Source: Nonomuraea maritima
Lineage (GTDB): Bacteria; Actinomycetota; Actinomycetes; Streptosporangiales; Streptosporangiaceae
Assembly: GCF_900100395.1 (NCBI RefSeq)
Contig: NZ_FNFB01000003.1
Span: forward strand, 310,001 to 374,000
Length of the DNA stretch: 64,000 nt
Direction: 5' to 3'
Positions 1 to 8,336 of this stretch are shown one piece after another (the stretch's first letter is position 1; every line of letters starts with the position of its first letter). The position numbers and the translations under genes are program-made. The notes beneath the pieces are model-generated. The model did not search any database, was not told the DNA's origin, and saw only the letters and a list, made by a program, of their open reading frames with translations.

Positions 1-634
1 GGTGGGTGGCGTCGATGCCGGTGTCGAGCACCGCGACGCGCACGCCCTTGCCGGTCAGCCCGCGCTCGTCGCGCACCCGGTCCACGCCGATCTTCGCCAG
101 GCCCCACGTCGTGCCCGAGGCGGCGGCCTTGGCCTTGGGGGTGGCCACCTGCTCCGGCTTTTCCGGGTCGGGGGCCGTCAGGGTGAAGTTGGGGATGATC
201 CGGTCGACCAGGTCGAGCTCGGCGAGGGCGCCCAGGGTGGCGGGGGTGGCCCGTACCAGGAGCATGTTCTTCAGCCAGAACCGGTTGACCACGGTGTCGC
301 CGCGCTGGGCGATCAGCGCGGCGACCGGGTCCTGCGTCGGTTCGGCGCTGTCGGTCAGTGCGGCGCGGGCCTCGGCGCGCGATTCGATCGCGGGCGTTTC
401 CTGGACCGTACGCAGCACGACGACCGCCTCGATCCGGCCGCGCGCGCTCTTCATCTGCTCGGCCAGCTTGGGGTCGATCTTCGGCTGGGCGCCCGGTTCG
501 ACGGTGACGGCCTGCGCCTCCGCGGGGGCCGCGATCAGCGGCACGAGCGTCCCTGACGTGCCCGCGGTCAGTAACACCGCAGGTAAGACGGCTGCGAGCA
601 GACGTCTGGGTGAGGGGCGGGTGGTCAGCGGCAT
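1..634 (-). CDS. Secreted subtilisin-like (S8) serine protease, N-terminal part
   Basis: The reverse strand encodes 211 residues before the window edge. Residues 1-40 are a basic, hydrophobic secretion signal ending near Ala-Glu-Ala. A pro-region (about 45-165) resembles an inhibitor I9-type chaperone domain. The last visible residues contain the S8 catalytic aspartate motif VAVLDTGID, preceded by a GLTGKGV lead-in typical of subtilases. The catalytic His and Ser lie outside the window, so completeness cannot be judged. The ATG at 634 is preceded by a strong AAGGAG. The gene is divergent from the regulator at 771, which could control it. The product is probably an exported, self-processing endopeptidase. 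Confidence 0.85.
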   Translation of the reverse strand, partial: MPLTTRPSPRRLLAAVLPAVLLTAGTSGTLVPLIAAPAEAQAVTVEPGAQPKIDPKLAEQMKSARGRIEAVVVLRTVQETPAIESRAEARAALTDSAEPTQDPVAALIAQRGDTVVNRFWLKNMLLVRATPATLGALAELDLVDRIIPNFTLTAPDPEKPEQVATPKAKAAASGTTWGLAKIGVDRVRDERGLTGKGVRVAVLDTGIDATH

Positions 635-719
635 GGCACTCCTTGTGTTCCTGTGGCCCTTGGGGCCGATGGTGCGCTAGAACGCTGACATCTCCCGATA
701 TTTCCTGACAAGATTCTCG

Positions 720-739
720 GGTGACGAGTTTCCGTCACC
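720..739. promoter_or_regulatory. Inverted repeat between protease and regulator
   Basis: GGTGACG (720-726) and CGTCACC (733-739) are perfect inverted arms around a 6-bp spacer. They lie in the intergenic region between the divergent protease and HTH-regulator genes, the usual place for an operator. That the neighbouring regulator binds here is inference. Confidence 0.4.
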
Positions 740-770
740 TGGCGTGAACCAGACATCGGGGGAGGCGGCC

Positions 771-1736
771 GTGCTGCAGGCCATCGGACTCAGTGGCCAG
801 GACGAGAAGGTGTACGCCGCTCTGGTCCGCCGCGCGCAGGCCACCGCCGCCGAACTCGCCGCCGACTCCCACCTCCCGGCCACCGTCACGCGGCGCGTCC
901 TGCAGTCGCTCAGCGACCTGGGCCTCGCCACCCGCTCCGCCGGCCGGCCCACCCGCTACATCGCCGCCCCACCCGACAGCAGCCTGGAAACGATCCTGCG
1001 CGAGCGCGAACGCGAGCTCGACGGGGTGCGCGCCCACATCCGCGTGCTCATGGACGCCTACCGCGCCGGCACCCGCTTCGCCCACCCCGGCGAGCTGATC
1101 GAGGTCATCTCGGGACGGGACGAGGTCAACCAGCGCTTCGTCCAGATGCAGCAGAGCACCCAGGTGGAGATGCGCGGCTTCGACCGGCCGCCGTACGCCG
1201 CGCCTGAGCAGCACACCCAGTCGAACCCCGTCGAACTCGACCTGCTGCGGCGCGGCGTGAAGTACCGCGTCATCTACGACACCAGCGTGCTGGAGCTGCC
1301 CGGCTGGCTCGACGACGTGACGGCCGGGATGCAGCACGGCGAACAGGCCCGCATCTCCGCCGACCTGCCGATGAAGCTGGCGATCTCCGACGACCGGCTG
1401 GCCATGATCCCGTTGCTGCGGGCGGGCGACAGCGCGGTCACCGCGTCGTACCTGATCCATCCGTCGCCGCTGCTGGACGCGCTGATCGCGTTGTTCGACG
1501 CGTTATGGGAGCGCAGCGTGCCCGTACGGCTGACGCCGCAGGGCACCGAGCTGTCGCAGGACGAGGAACGGCTCCTGACGCTGCTGGCGTCGGGAGCCAC
1601 GGACAAGGCGGCCAGCCGCGCGCTGGGCTGGAGCGAACGGACGGTGCAGCGGCACATCACCAAGCTGATGCGCCGCCTCGGCGCGCAGACCCGCTTCCAG
1701 GTAGCCATGGAAGCCACCCGCCGCGGCTGGATCTGA
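771..1736 (+). CDS. HTH transcriptional regulator, TrmB-like N-terminus with LuxR-type C-terminus
   Basis: The 321-aa protein has an N-terminal winged-helix segment of TrmB type (about 1-75, GLSGQDEKVYAAL...). A central helical region (about 80-250) probably binds an effector. The C-terminal LuxR-like HTH (about 262-318) includes LSQDEERLLTLLASG and ERTVQRHITKLMRRLGA. Such two-ended regulators are common near secreted hydrolases in actinomycetes. I chose GTG 771 because GGGGGAGG (758-765) stands 5 nt upstream; the GTG at 744 adds nine residues but has no ribosome-binding site. The gene is divergent from the S8 protease, which it may regulate (inference). Confidence 0.8.
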   Translation: MLQAIGLSGQDEKVYAALVRRAQATAAELAADSHLPATVTRRVLQSLSDLGLATRSAGRPTRYIAAPPDSSLETILRERERELDGVRAHIRVLMDAYRAGTRFAHPGELIEVISGRDEVNQRFVQMQQSTQVEMRGFDRPPYAAPEQHTQSNPVELDLLRRGVKYRVIYDTSVLELPGWLDDVTAGMQHGEQARISADLPMKLAISDDRLAMIPLLRAGDSAVTASYLIHPSPLLDALIALFDALWERSVPVRLTPQGTELSQDEERLLTLLASGATDKAASRALGWSERTVQRHITKLMRRLGAQTRFQVAMEATRRGWI

Positions 1737-1862
1737 CACCCCACCGCCCCACCACCACCCCCGGCTCCGCGCGGAACGGGAGGATCTGACACCCCCACGC
1801 TCCACCCCCGTGCGGGGCGGTGGGTCGAGGAGGGGGCTGGGCGCCGCGGATGGTGCTGACGC

Positions 1863-1953
1863 CCCCACACCTCGCCGAGCCCTCAGGCGTGTGGGGCGCT
1901 GGCGAGGGAGCTGACCCACCCCACACCCCACGGAGCCCGGTGTGTGGGGTGGG
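1863..1953. terminator. Hairpin cluster between convergent genes
   Basis: Two stem-loops follow one another: CCCCACAC (1863-1870) with GTGTGGGG (1889-1896), and a 12-bp perfect stem CCCACCCCACAC (1915-1926) with GTGTGGGGTGGG (1942-1953). The second abuts the stop codon of the PIG-L gene. No U-tract is present, as is usual for GC-rich actinomycetes. The 219-bp gap (1737-1955) also carries a second copy of the GGATCTGACACCCC string that ends the regulator gene (about 1729 and 1783), so part of it may be duplicated sequence. I see no gene in it. Confidence 0.6.
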
Positions 1954-1955
1954 GG

Positions 1956-2780
1956 TCAGTTGCGGAGGCCGGCGAACAGGTCGTCTTCGTCGGCGGGGGA
2001 GACGTCGCCTCGGTCGAGGACGCGTTCGAAGGCTTCGTGGGAGAACGCCTCCTGGCGGAGCTCTTCCGGCATACGCCACAGGAAGATGTTGTCGCCCTGG
2101 CTCTCGTGGGCCTGCAGCGCCTTGAGCTTGCGTTCGACGTAGGGGGCGACGTCGACGACGGTGGTCACGAGCTCGTCGGGGGTGCCGAAGTCGTCGGACG
2201 GTTCGAAGTCGAGGTCGAGGCCGCTCTCGCGCATCATCTCGAACATGCGCTTCATCGACGAGCGCGGCATGGCGGTGTGGTAGAGCTTGGCCGGGATGCC
2301 GGACAGCTCGGTGGCCGCGACGGTGATGCGGTGGGCCTGCACGTGGTCGGGGTGGCCGTACCCGCCGCCGCCCGTCGCGTCGTAGGTGACCACGACCTGC
2401 GGCTGGTAGCGCTCCATCAGCTCGGCGAGCCGGGCGGCGGCCGTCTCGACCGGGACGTTGGCGAACGCGTCGGGGTGGCCGTTGCCGTCCCAGCCCTCCA
2501 TGCCCGAGTCGCGGTAGCCGAGCAGCTCGAGATGCTTGATCCCGAGGAGGGAGACGGACTCGCGCAGCTCGGACAGACGCTTGGCGGCCACGGCGGCGTC
2601 GTCGTGACCCGGCTCGCCCGGCTTGGCGCCGCCCTCTCCGTCGCCCTGCTCGCCGTTGGTGCAGGTGACCAGAACGGTGCGGACCCCTTCGTCGGAGTAG
2701 CGGGCGAGCACGCCGCCCGTGCTGAGGCACTCGTCGTCGGGGTGGGCGTGCACGACCATGAGGGTGAGTTGGCGATCCAT
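1956..2780 (-). CDS. PIG-L family zinc deacetylase/amidase (Mca/MshB-like)
   Basis: The 274-aa protein has the PIG-L zinc motif AHPDDE at residues 12-17 and the second ligand motif HPDH at 143-146. It therefore probably hydrolyses an N-acetyl or amide bond on a sugar conjugate in the cytoplasm. Family members in actinomycetes include mycothiol biosynthesis deacetylase MshB and mycothiol-conjugate amidase Mca. The sequence is not close enough for me to say which, or whether it is a paralogue with another substrate. ATG 2780 is chosen because the conserved LMVVHAHPDDE strand starts directly after it; upstream codons are proline-rich shadow. It lies 10 nt downstream of the TPR gene and is likely co-transcribed with it. 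Confidence 0.85.
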   Translation of the reverse strand: MDRQLTLMVVHAHPDDECLSTGGVLARYSDEGVRTVLVTCTNGEQGDGEGGAKPGEPGHDDAAVAAKRLSELRESVSLLGIKHLELLGYRDSGMEGWDGNGHPDAFANVPVETAAARLAELMERYQPQVVVTYDATGGGGYGHPDHVQAHRITVAATELSGIPAKLYHTAMPRSSMKRMFEMMRESGLDLDFEPSDDFGTPDELVTTVVDVAPYVERKLKALQAHESQGDNIFLWRMPEELRQEAFSHEAFERVLDRGDVSPADEDDLFAGLRN

Positions 2781-2790
2781 GGCCCGAACC

Positions 2791-4287
2791 CTACTCGCCG
2801 CCCCCGACACTTTCGCGCGCCGCATCCTCACCGGCTCGCCTGTTGCTCGTTGTCGGTGGGGCCGTGGGTGTGCTTCGGCGGTGTGGGTTGGGGGAGGCGT
2901 TCGTACGGGAGAGGTGGATGGCGTGGGTGCGGGCGGTGGCGGCGGCGGCGTGGTTGCCGGCCGCATCGGCCAGGGTCGCCTGTTTGAGCCAGTTGTACGG
3001 GCTGCAGGGGCGGAGGTTGATCCGTTCGCTCACCAGCATCCTCGCCAGGTCGAGCCGCCCGGCGCGCAGCGCCGACTCCAGCAGGGTCCGCTGCACCGCG
3101 TCGCGCTGCGCGTGGCTGCCGCCGAACGAGTTGACCCGGTGCCGCAACGGGTACAGCAGGTCGACGACGGCCTCGTGGTCGCCGCGCCCGAACGCCAGGA
3201 TCGCCCGGCACACCGGCAGCCCGACCCGCAGCGTCATGTCGCGGTTGGTGACCCCGGGACGCGGTTCCAGCGCGTACGCCTCCCGCCCGGCGATGAGCCT
3301 CTCGGCCGCGCCGAACCGCCCGGCGCCCACGTACGACATGACCGCGTGCATGTCGTTGAACGCGTAGAACGGCTCGGCGACGCGCTCCTGCCAGGCGTCG
3401 GCGAGCGCCTGCCAGCGGTCCGTCTGGTCGGAGCCCTCCAGGTGCAGCCGCCACAGCAGTGCCGCCGCGTCGAGCAGCTCCATGCACGACCGCCCGCCGC
3501 TCATCACCGCGTCGTGGACGGCCGTCACCCGCGCCTCCTCGCCGGCCTCCAGCGCGTACAGACAGTAGTGCCACCAGGTGTGCACGTTGAAGAACGTCCC
3601 GGCCGACCAGTCGGGCATCCGGGCGTCGAGGTAGCGCAGGCCGTCGCAGAAGCGGCCCTGCATCTCGTACGTGTGCACCACGGCGTGGACGCCCCACACG
3701 TCGCGCCGGTCGAGCTCGACCGCCCGCAGCCCGACCTCCTCCGACCGGTCGTAGTGGCCGGCCTCCTCCAGGCCGAAGGCGTACATGCCGAGCAGGCGTC
3801 CGTAGTGCGGGTCGTCCTCGTGCCAGGCGTTCAGCGCGCCGCCGATCCGGTCGCGCAGCATGCGCGCGTCGCCGGTGAGGAAGTCGAGCTGGTGACCGGC
3901 CGCGAGCGCCAGGACGTCACGCGGGTACGCCACCGTGAGCTCGGCCAGCCGCGCGGCGCCGGTAAGCAGGTCGCCGTCGAGCAGCGCCCGCACGGCCGCC
4001 ACGTGAGCGCGCTCACGCGGGTCGAGCCGGCTCTCGTCGGCCCTGCGCAGGAAGGCCAGGAACGCCGTCCGCGCCGCGCGCGCGTCCGCGGCCTCGGTGG
4101 TCAGCAGCCGCAGGTACGCCGCCAGGACGTTGCCCATCGGGAAGCCGGGCGACTCGGCCAGCGCGGCGTCCGCCTCGCCCGCCACCTCGGCCCGGAAGTG
4201 CAGCAGGTGATCGATCGCCCGGTCGTAGTGGCGGGCCGCGACGGCCCCGGCGCCCGTCATCGCCAGGCCCTGCTGGTCGTGGGTCAC
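2791..4287 (-). CDS. TTC38-like tetratricopeptide repeat protein
   Basis: The 498-aa protein is almost entirely alpha-helical, with helix-turn-helix pairs. It shows the hallmarks of the TTC38-like family: an N-terminal DHLLHF / SPGFPMGNVLAAYL segment, VHAVVHTYEMQGR, and FFNVHTWWHYCLYALE. Members are soluble and of unknown biochemical role; TPR folds usually mediate protein interactions. The last 45 residues are low-complexity and rich in Thr, Pro and Arg. The start is GTG 4287 with a weak GGGAAC upstream; an ATG ten codons in is possible. It is the first gene of a likely operon with the PIG-L deacetylase. Confidence 0.8.
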   Translation of the reverse strand: MTHDQQGLAMTGAGAVAARHYDRAIDHLLHFRAEVAGEADAALAESPGFPMGNVLAAYLRLLTTEAADARAARTAFLAFLRRADESRLDPRERAHVAAVRALLDGDLLTGAARLAELTVAYPRDVLALAAGHQLDFLTGDARMLRDRIGGALNAWHEDDPHYGRLLGMYAFGLEEAGHYDRSEEVGLRAVELDRRDVWGVHAVVHTYEMQGRFCDGLRYLDARMPDWSAGTFFNVHTWWHYCLYALEAGEEARVTAVHDAVMSGGRSCMELLDAAALLWRLHLEGSDQTDRWQALADAWQERVAEPFYAFNDMHAVMSYVGAGRFGAAERLIAGREAYALEPRPGVTNRDMTLRVGLPVCRAILAFGRGDHEAVVDLLYPLRHRVNSFGGSHAQRDAVQRTLLESALRAGRLDLARMLVSERINLRPCSPYNWLKQATLADAAGNHAAAATARTHAIHLSRTNASPNPHRRSTPTAPPTTSNRRAGEDAARESVGGGE

Positions 4288-4385
4288 GTCGTTCCCGTAC
4301 CCAGCACCAGCGAAAAGTTCCCGTGACGCCTAGGCGGCGGTTTTCCGGGCATGCGGGTTTCTCCGGCGGACCTGATGGAGGAACG

Positions 4386-5192
4386 GTGAACACTGCGCAA
4401 GAGGCGAGGACCGCAACCCGGCGGGCGACGTCCAGCCGGCCGATGGAGGTGCTGACCCGCGTCGGGCTGGCCTGCCGCGGAGTGCTGTACGCGCTGATCG
4501 GGATCGTGGCCGTGCAGATCGCCTTCGGCGACGCCTCGCAGGAGGCGGACAAGTCGGGGGCGATCTCCACGCTGGCCGGGCTGCCGTTCGGCTCCGTGCT
4601 GCTGTGGATCATGGCGGTGGGGTTCGCCGCGCTGGCACTGTGGCAGGCGTCGGAGGCGCTGTTCGGCCACGGCAAGGCCCTCGACCGGGTCGAGGCGGTG
4701 GCGCGCACGGGCGTGTACGCGCTGGTGTTCGCCACCTTGCTGAGCGTGCTGACCGCCCACGGGGCGCCGTCCGACGACCAGAAGTCGCAGGACCTCACCG
4801 CCAAGCTGCTCGACCTGCCCGGCGGCCCGTTCATCGTGGGGGCGATCGGGCTCGGCGTCGTCGCCCTCGGCGTGTACTGGGTCAGGCAGGGCCTCACGAA
4901 GGGGTTCCGCGAGGACCTCGACCTGGGACGGATGTCCCCGCGGGCCCGTACGGTGATGGACCGGCTCGGGCTCGGCGGGTACGCGGCCAGAGGTGTGATC
5001 GCCGCGCTGGCCGGGATCCTCGTCGTCCAGGCGGCGATCACGCACGATCCCGAGGAGGCGGGCGGCATCGACGCGACGCTGCGGCAGTTCGCCGACACGC
5101 CCTTCGGGCCGTGGCTCCTCGTGGTGGTGGCGCTGGGGCTGCTGCTGTTCGCCGGTTACTGCTTCGGCGAGTCGCGCTGGCGCCGTACCTGA
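4386..5192 (+). CDS. DUF1206 integral membrane protein
   Basis: The 268-aa protein has six predicted membrane segments arranged as three repeats of about 80 residues. Each repeat begins with a basic GLxxRGVLYALIGIVAVQIAF-like helix (here near residues 22, 107 and 195), which is the DUF1206 pattern. The function of the family is unknown. GTG 4386 is selected because GGAGGAAC lies just upstream; the GTG at 4323 has no comparable signal and would add a disordered leader. It ends 4 bp before the convergent amidase gene. Confidence 0.85.
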   Translation: MNTAQEARTATRRATSSRPMEVLTRVGLACRGVLYALIGIVAVQIAFGDASQEADKSGAISTLAGLPFGSVLLWIMAVGFAALALWQASEALFGHGKALDRVEAVARTGVYALVFATLLSVLTAHGAPSDDQKSQDLTAKLLDLPGGPFIVGAIGLGVVALGVYWVRQGLTKGFREDLDLGRMSPRARTVMDRLGLGGYAARGVIAALAGILVVQAAITHDPEEAGGIDATLRQFADTPFGPWLLVVVALGLLLFAGYCFGESRWRRT

Positions 5193-5196
5193 GACG

Positions 5197-6510
5197 TCAG
5201 GACGCGGCGGTGGCGAACAGGAACGCCTCGTCGCCGGGGCGGCACACGAGCTGGAGGCCGACCGGCAGGCCGTCCACCGTCCCGGCCGGCACGGTCAGCG
5301 CGGGCAGGCCGAGCACGTTCCACGGGCTGGTCAGCGAGAGCAGCGCGGCGCGCACCGCGAACGCGCGGCCGTCCGCCTCCATCTCGCGGCTGTCGAGGTG
5401 CGGCGCGACGACGGGTACGGTCGGCAGCGCCACCACGTCGTGCCGCGCGAACAGCACGTCGGTGAGGGCGGCGAGCCGCGTGCGCGCCTCCATCGCCTGG
5501 ACGTAGCGCCAGCCGGGCAGTTCGGCGGCCAGCCGCAGCCGTTCGAGCACCTCGGGGTCGAACCGCTCGGGGGCCTGCTCCATCCGCTCGGCGTGCACGG
5601 CCGCCGCCTCGCAGCTCTGCACGACCGTGTACGTCTCCCGCAGCTCCTCGAAGGCCCCGTCCGGCAGCCGGACCTCGTCCTTGGCCCCGAGCTGCTCGGC
5701 GGCGGCGCGGACGGTGGCCGCCACGCGGGAATCGCCGGGGAAGAGGTTCGCGGGATCGAGCCAGGCGACCCGCGCGGGCTCGGGCGCGTCCTCCAGCGGG
5801 CCGGTCAGGCTTCGGTAGGCGAGCAGGCAGTCTGCCGCGTCGCCCGCGAGCACGCCCACGTGGTCGTACGTTCGTGACAGGGGGAACACGCCGTCGGCGG
5901 GGATGGCGCCGTACGCGGGCTTGAACCCGGCGATCCCGCACAGGGCGGACGGGATGCGGACGGACCCGCCCGTGTCCGTGCCGATCGCGAGCGGCACCAT
6001 GCCGGCCGCGACGGCCGCCGCGCTGCCGCCGCTGGAGCCGCCCGACATGCGCCGCGGGTCCCACGGGTTGCGCGAGGGGCCGTTGGCGGAACGGTCGCCG
6101 GTGGGCCCGTAGGCGAACTCGTGCGTCGTGGTCTTTCCGACGACGACCGCGCCCGCCCGGCGCAGGGCCGTCACGCACGCGGCGTCGGTCCCGGGGACGT
6201 ACCCGGCGAAGTGCCGCGACCCCATGGTCGCGGGCAGGCCGGCCACCTCCACGAGGTCCTTCACCCCGACGGGCACGCCGTGCAGCGGACCGTGGTCGGT
6301 CCCCGCGGTCAGTTCCTCGTCGGCGCGGCGGGCGGCGGCGAGCGCCCCGTCCGCGTCGACGGTGACGAAGGCGTTCAGTTCGGCGTCGAGGGCGGCGACG
6401 GCGTCGAGGGCCCGGCGGGTGAGGTCGGCGGAGGTGGTGCGGCCGGCACGGAGGTCGTCGGCGAGGGCGGCGATGCTGCGGCCGTGGAAGGGGCCATGGG
6501 GGAGCGACAT
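5197..6510 (-). CDS. Amidase signature family hydrolase
   Basis: The 437-aa protein carries the amidase-signature catalytic set: Lys84 in GVPVGVKD, the SGGSSGGS loop (156-163) with the cis-serine, and the nucleophile Ser183 in GTDTGGSVRIPS. These enzymes hydrolyse carboxamides to acids and ammonia; substrate cannot be inferred. The C-terminus ends in a typical PVGLQLVCRPGDEA strand. ATG 6510 is preceded by AAAGAGGAC. It is monocistronic and convergent with the DUF1206 gene. A gapped palindrome overlaps its ribosome-binding region, suggesting repression at the start site. Confidence 0.88.
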   Translation of the reverse strand: MSLPHGPFHGRSIAALADDLRAGRTTSADLTRRALDAVAALDAELNAFVTVDADGALAAARRADEELTAGTDHGPLHGVPVGVKDLVEVAGLPATMGSRHFAGYVPGTDAACVTALRRAGAVVVGKTTTHEFAYGPTGDRSANGPSRNPWDPRRMSGGSSGGSAAAVAAGMVPLAIGTDTGGSVRIPSALCGIAGFKPAYGAIPADGVFPLSRTYDHVGVLAGDAADCLLAYRSLTGPLEDAPEPARVAWLDPANLFPGDSRVAATVRAAAEQLGAKDEVRLPDGAFEELRETYTVVQSCEAAAVHAERMEQAPERFDPEVLERLRLAAELPGWRYVQAMEARTRLAALTDVLFARHDVVALPTVPVVAPHLDSREMEADGRAFAVRAALLSLTSPWNVLGLPALTVPAGTVDGLPVGLQLVCRPGDEAFLFATAAS

Positions 6511-6515
6511 GTCCT

Positions 6516-6531
6516 CTTTTGTACACACAAG
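6516..6531. promoter_or_regulatory. Gapped palindrome at amidase translation start
   Basis: The sequence CTTTTGTACACACAAG matches its reverse complement at 12 of 16 positions (CTTnTGTnnACAnAAG). It overlaps the ribosome-binding site of the amidase gene. It could be a repressor operator; the cognate regulator is not obvious in this window. Confidence 0.3.
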
Positions 6532-6566
6532 AAGCCCCGCAGTGGGTGGCTGCCGCCCCACCGCCC

Positions 6567-6611
6567 GCTGACGCCCGACTCCTCCCGCCCGGGGGTCGGG
6601 CGGGCGTCAGC
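6567..6611. terminator. Hairpin downstream of the solute-binding protein operon
   Basis: GCTGACGCCCG (6567-6577) pairs perfectly with CGGGCGTCAGC (6601-6611). It lies between the end of the solute-binding protein gene and the start of the amidase gene, both on the reverse strand, and is probably the terminator of the upstream transcription unit. Confidence 0.5.
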
Positions 6612-6666
6612 CGGAGGGGGTGCTCGCGAGGTCATGGGGGCTGGACCGGTGGGAGTCGGGCGGAGG

Positions 6667-7497
6667 TCAGCGGGTGGCCGGTCGGGAGGAGGTGGAGGTT
6701 GCGCCGGTGACGCCGATGGTGGCCATGTACGCGCGGTCCCACTGCCCGTCGCGCAGCCACCGGGCGATCAGCCCGTTGAGATGGTCACGGAACTGGGTGT
6801 CGTCCTTGCGGACCCCCATCCCGTACGGCTCGCGCCCGAACGGCTTGCCGACCAGCCGCAGCGCGGCCGGATGCTGGGCCAGCAGCCCGAGCAGGATGGT
6901 GTCGTCGGTGCTGAGCGCGTCCACCCGCCCGGCCACCAGCGCCGGCACGCAGATGCTGTACGCGTCCACGATCTCCAGCTCGGCGTCCGGCACCACCTCG
7001 CGCAGCCGCTCGACGGAGGTGGAGCCCTTCGCCGTGCAGACGGTCTTGCCGGCCAGGTCCTCGACGCCGTCGATGGTGGAGTCGCCGCCCCGCACCAGCA
7101 GGTCCTGCCCGGCGTAGTAGTACGGGTCGGTGAAGGACACCCGCCGGGCACGCGTCTTCGTGATCGAGTACGTGGCGATGACGAGGTCCACCACACCCTG
7201 GGAGACGAAGTTCTCCCGCTCGCGCGAGACGGTCTCCACGAACCTGATGTTGCGCTCGCTGCCGGTGAGGTCCTTGGCCACCAGCCGGGCCATCTCGGCG
7301 TCGAAGCCGGTGATGCGCCCGCTGACCGGGTCCTTGTAGCCGAACATCGGCTGGTCGAACTTGATGCCCACGGTCAGCACCCCGCGCTCCCTGATCCGCG
7401 CCATCGTGGAGCCCTCGGGGAACGGACTCGCCCCGCCGCAGCCGACCGGCAGGAGGCAGAGCAGCACCGCGGCGAGCAGTACGCGCAAGCCGGTCAC
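6667..7497 (-). CDS. Amino-acid-type solute-binding lipoprotein
   Basis: The 276-aa precursor has a lipoprotein signal (residues 1-20, LLPVGC lipobox) and a family 3 periplasmic-binding fold: RERGVLTVGIKFDQPMFG, FDAEMARLVAKDL, VDLVIATYSITKTRARRVSFTDPYY. Glu/Gln-binding GluB-like proteins look like this. No permease or ATPase genes are adjacent. It overlaps the response-regulator gene by 4 bp, so it is probably translated coupled to it. It may serve as a ligand-sensing partner for the hybrid kinase and not for uptake (inference). Confidence 0.85.
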   Translation of the reverse strand: MTGLRVLLAAVLLCLLPVGCGGASPFPEGSTMARIRERGVLTVGIKFDQPMFGYKDPVSGRITGFDAEMARLVAKDLTGSERNIRFVETVSRERENFVSQGVVDLVIATYSITKTRARRVSFTDPYYYAGQDLLVRGGDSTIDGVEDLAGKTVCTAKGSTSVERLREVVPDAELEIVDAYSICVPALVAGRVDALSTDDTILLGLLAQHPAALRLVGKPFGREPYGMGVRKDDTQFRDHLNGLIARWLRDGQWDRAYMATIGVTGATSTSSRPATR

Positions 7498-8180
7498 CGT
7501 ACCCGGTACCGGTGCTGGGGACGCCCGGTGGGCCCGTACCTCGGACGGCCCTCGACGAGGCCGCGGTCGGCGAGGTGCTCCAGGTAGCGGCGGGCGGTGG
7601 CGCGGCTGACGCCGATCAGCGTGGCGAGCTCCTGGGCCGAGGCGTCCTCCTCCACCTCGGCCAGCGCGTCCAGCACCGCCTGCTCGGTCGCCGCCGAGAT
7701 GCTCCCGGGCCGGGCCGTCTGGTCGTGGTGCATGGAACGGAAGAGGCGGTCGATCTCCTGCTGCTCGGTGAACCGCCCGCCCGACTCCAGTTGCTCGGCC
7801 GTGGCCGCGTAGCGCAGCAGGGTCTGCTCAAGGGTGCCCGTACGGATGGGTTTGACCAGGTAGTGCAGGGCGCCGCGCTGCATGGCCGCGCGCACGGTCG
7901 CCGACTCCTTGCGTCCGGAGATGACGATGACGTCGACGGGAGGCTGGTCGGGGCGGCGTAACCGGTGGGCCACCTCCAGGCCGGGCATGTCGGGCAGGTG
8001 CAGATCGAGCAGCACGAGGCGGGGCGCGAAGCGGCTCGCCGCGGCCAGGGCCGCGTGCCCGGTGTGGGCGATCCCCGCGACCTTGAAGCGCAGGACGCGG
8101 TTGACCTGGGCATGCAGGGCCGCGGTGACGACCGGGTCGTCGTCCACGATGAGAACGGTGATGTCCCTGAGCTCAGGCAC
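7494..8180 (-). CDS. DctR/CitB-type response regulator
   Basis: The 228-aa protein has a receiver domain with acidic pocket Asp13-Asp15, phosphoacceptor Asp59 (LVLLDLHLP) and Lys110. A linker helix follows, then a C-terminal winged helix (about 160-215, SAQELATLIGVSRATARRYLEHL). This architecture is typical of response regulators paired with CitA/DcuS-like kinases sensing small organic acids. Two GTG starts exist. I prefer 8180 because GAGGAG lies 7 nt upstream; at 8186 the spacing would be only 1 nt. It is divergent from the hybrid kinase and co-transcribed with the binding lipoprotein. Confidence 0.88.
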   Translation of the reverse strand: MPELRDITVLIVDDDPVVTAALHAQVNRVLRFKVAGIAHTGHAALAAASRFAPRLVLLDLHLPDMPGLEVAHRLRRPDQPPVDVIVISGRKESATVRAAMQRGALHYLVKPIRTGTLEQTLLRYAATAEQLESGGRFTEQQEIDRLFRSMHHDQTARPGSISAATEQAVLDALAEVEEDASAQELATLIGVSRATARRYLEHLADRGLVEGRPRYGPTGRPQHRYRVR

Positions 8181-8336
8181 CGCCACGCTCCTCGTCCATA
8201 AAGTAGATCTCTGCAGCTTAAGCGCGTTTTATTGGGGAATTTCGAGTTTTGCTCGTTCTGCTCAGCGGGAAAAGGCGCTCGGCCGCCTTTCCACCTAATC
8301 TGTTACCCGTTGTCGGGCAGGGAGGGGCGGACGGCG

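Noticed and set aside
2719..4326. 535-codon forward open frame over the TPR gene
   Set aside because: Residues are Arg/Pro/Val/Gln-rich without any motif, while the reverse strand has a recognisable TTC38-like protein.
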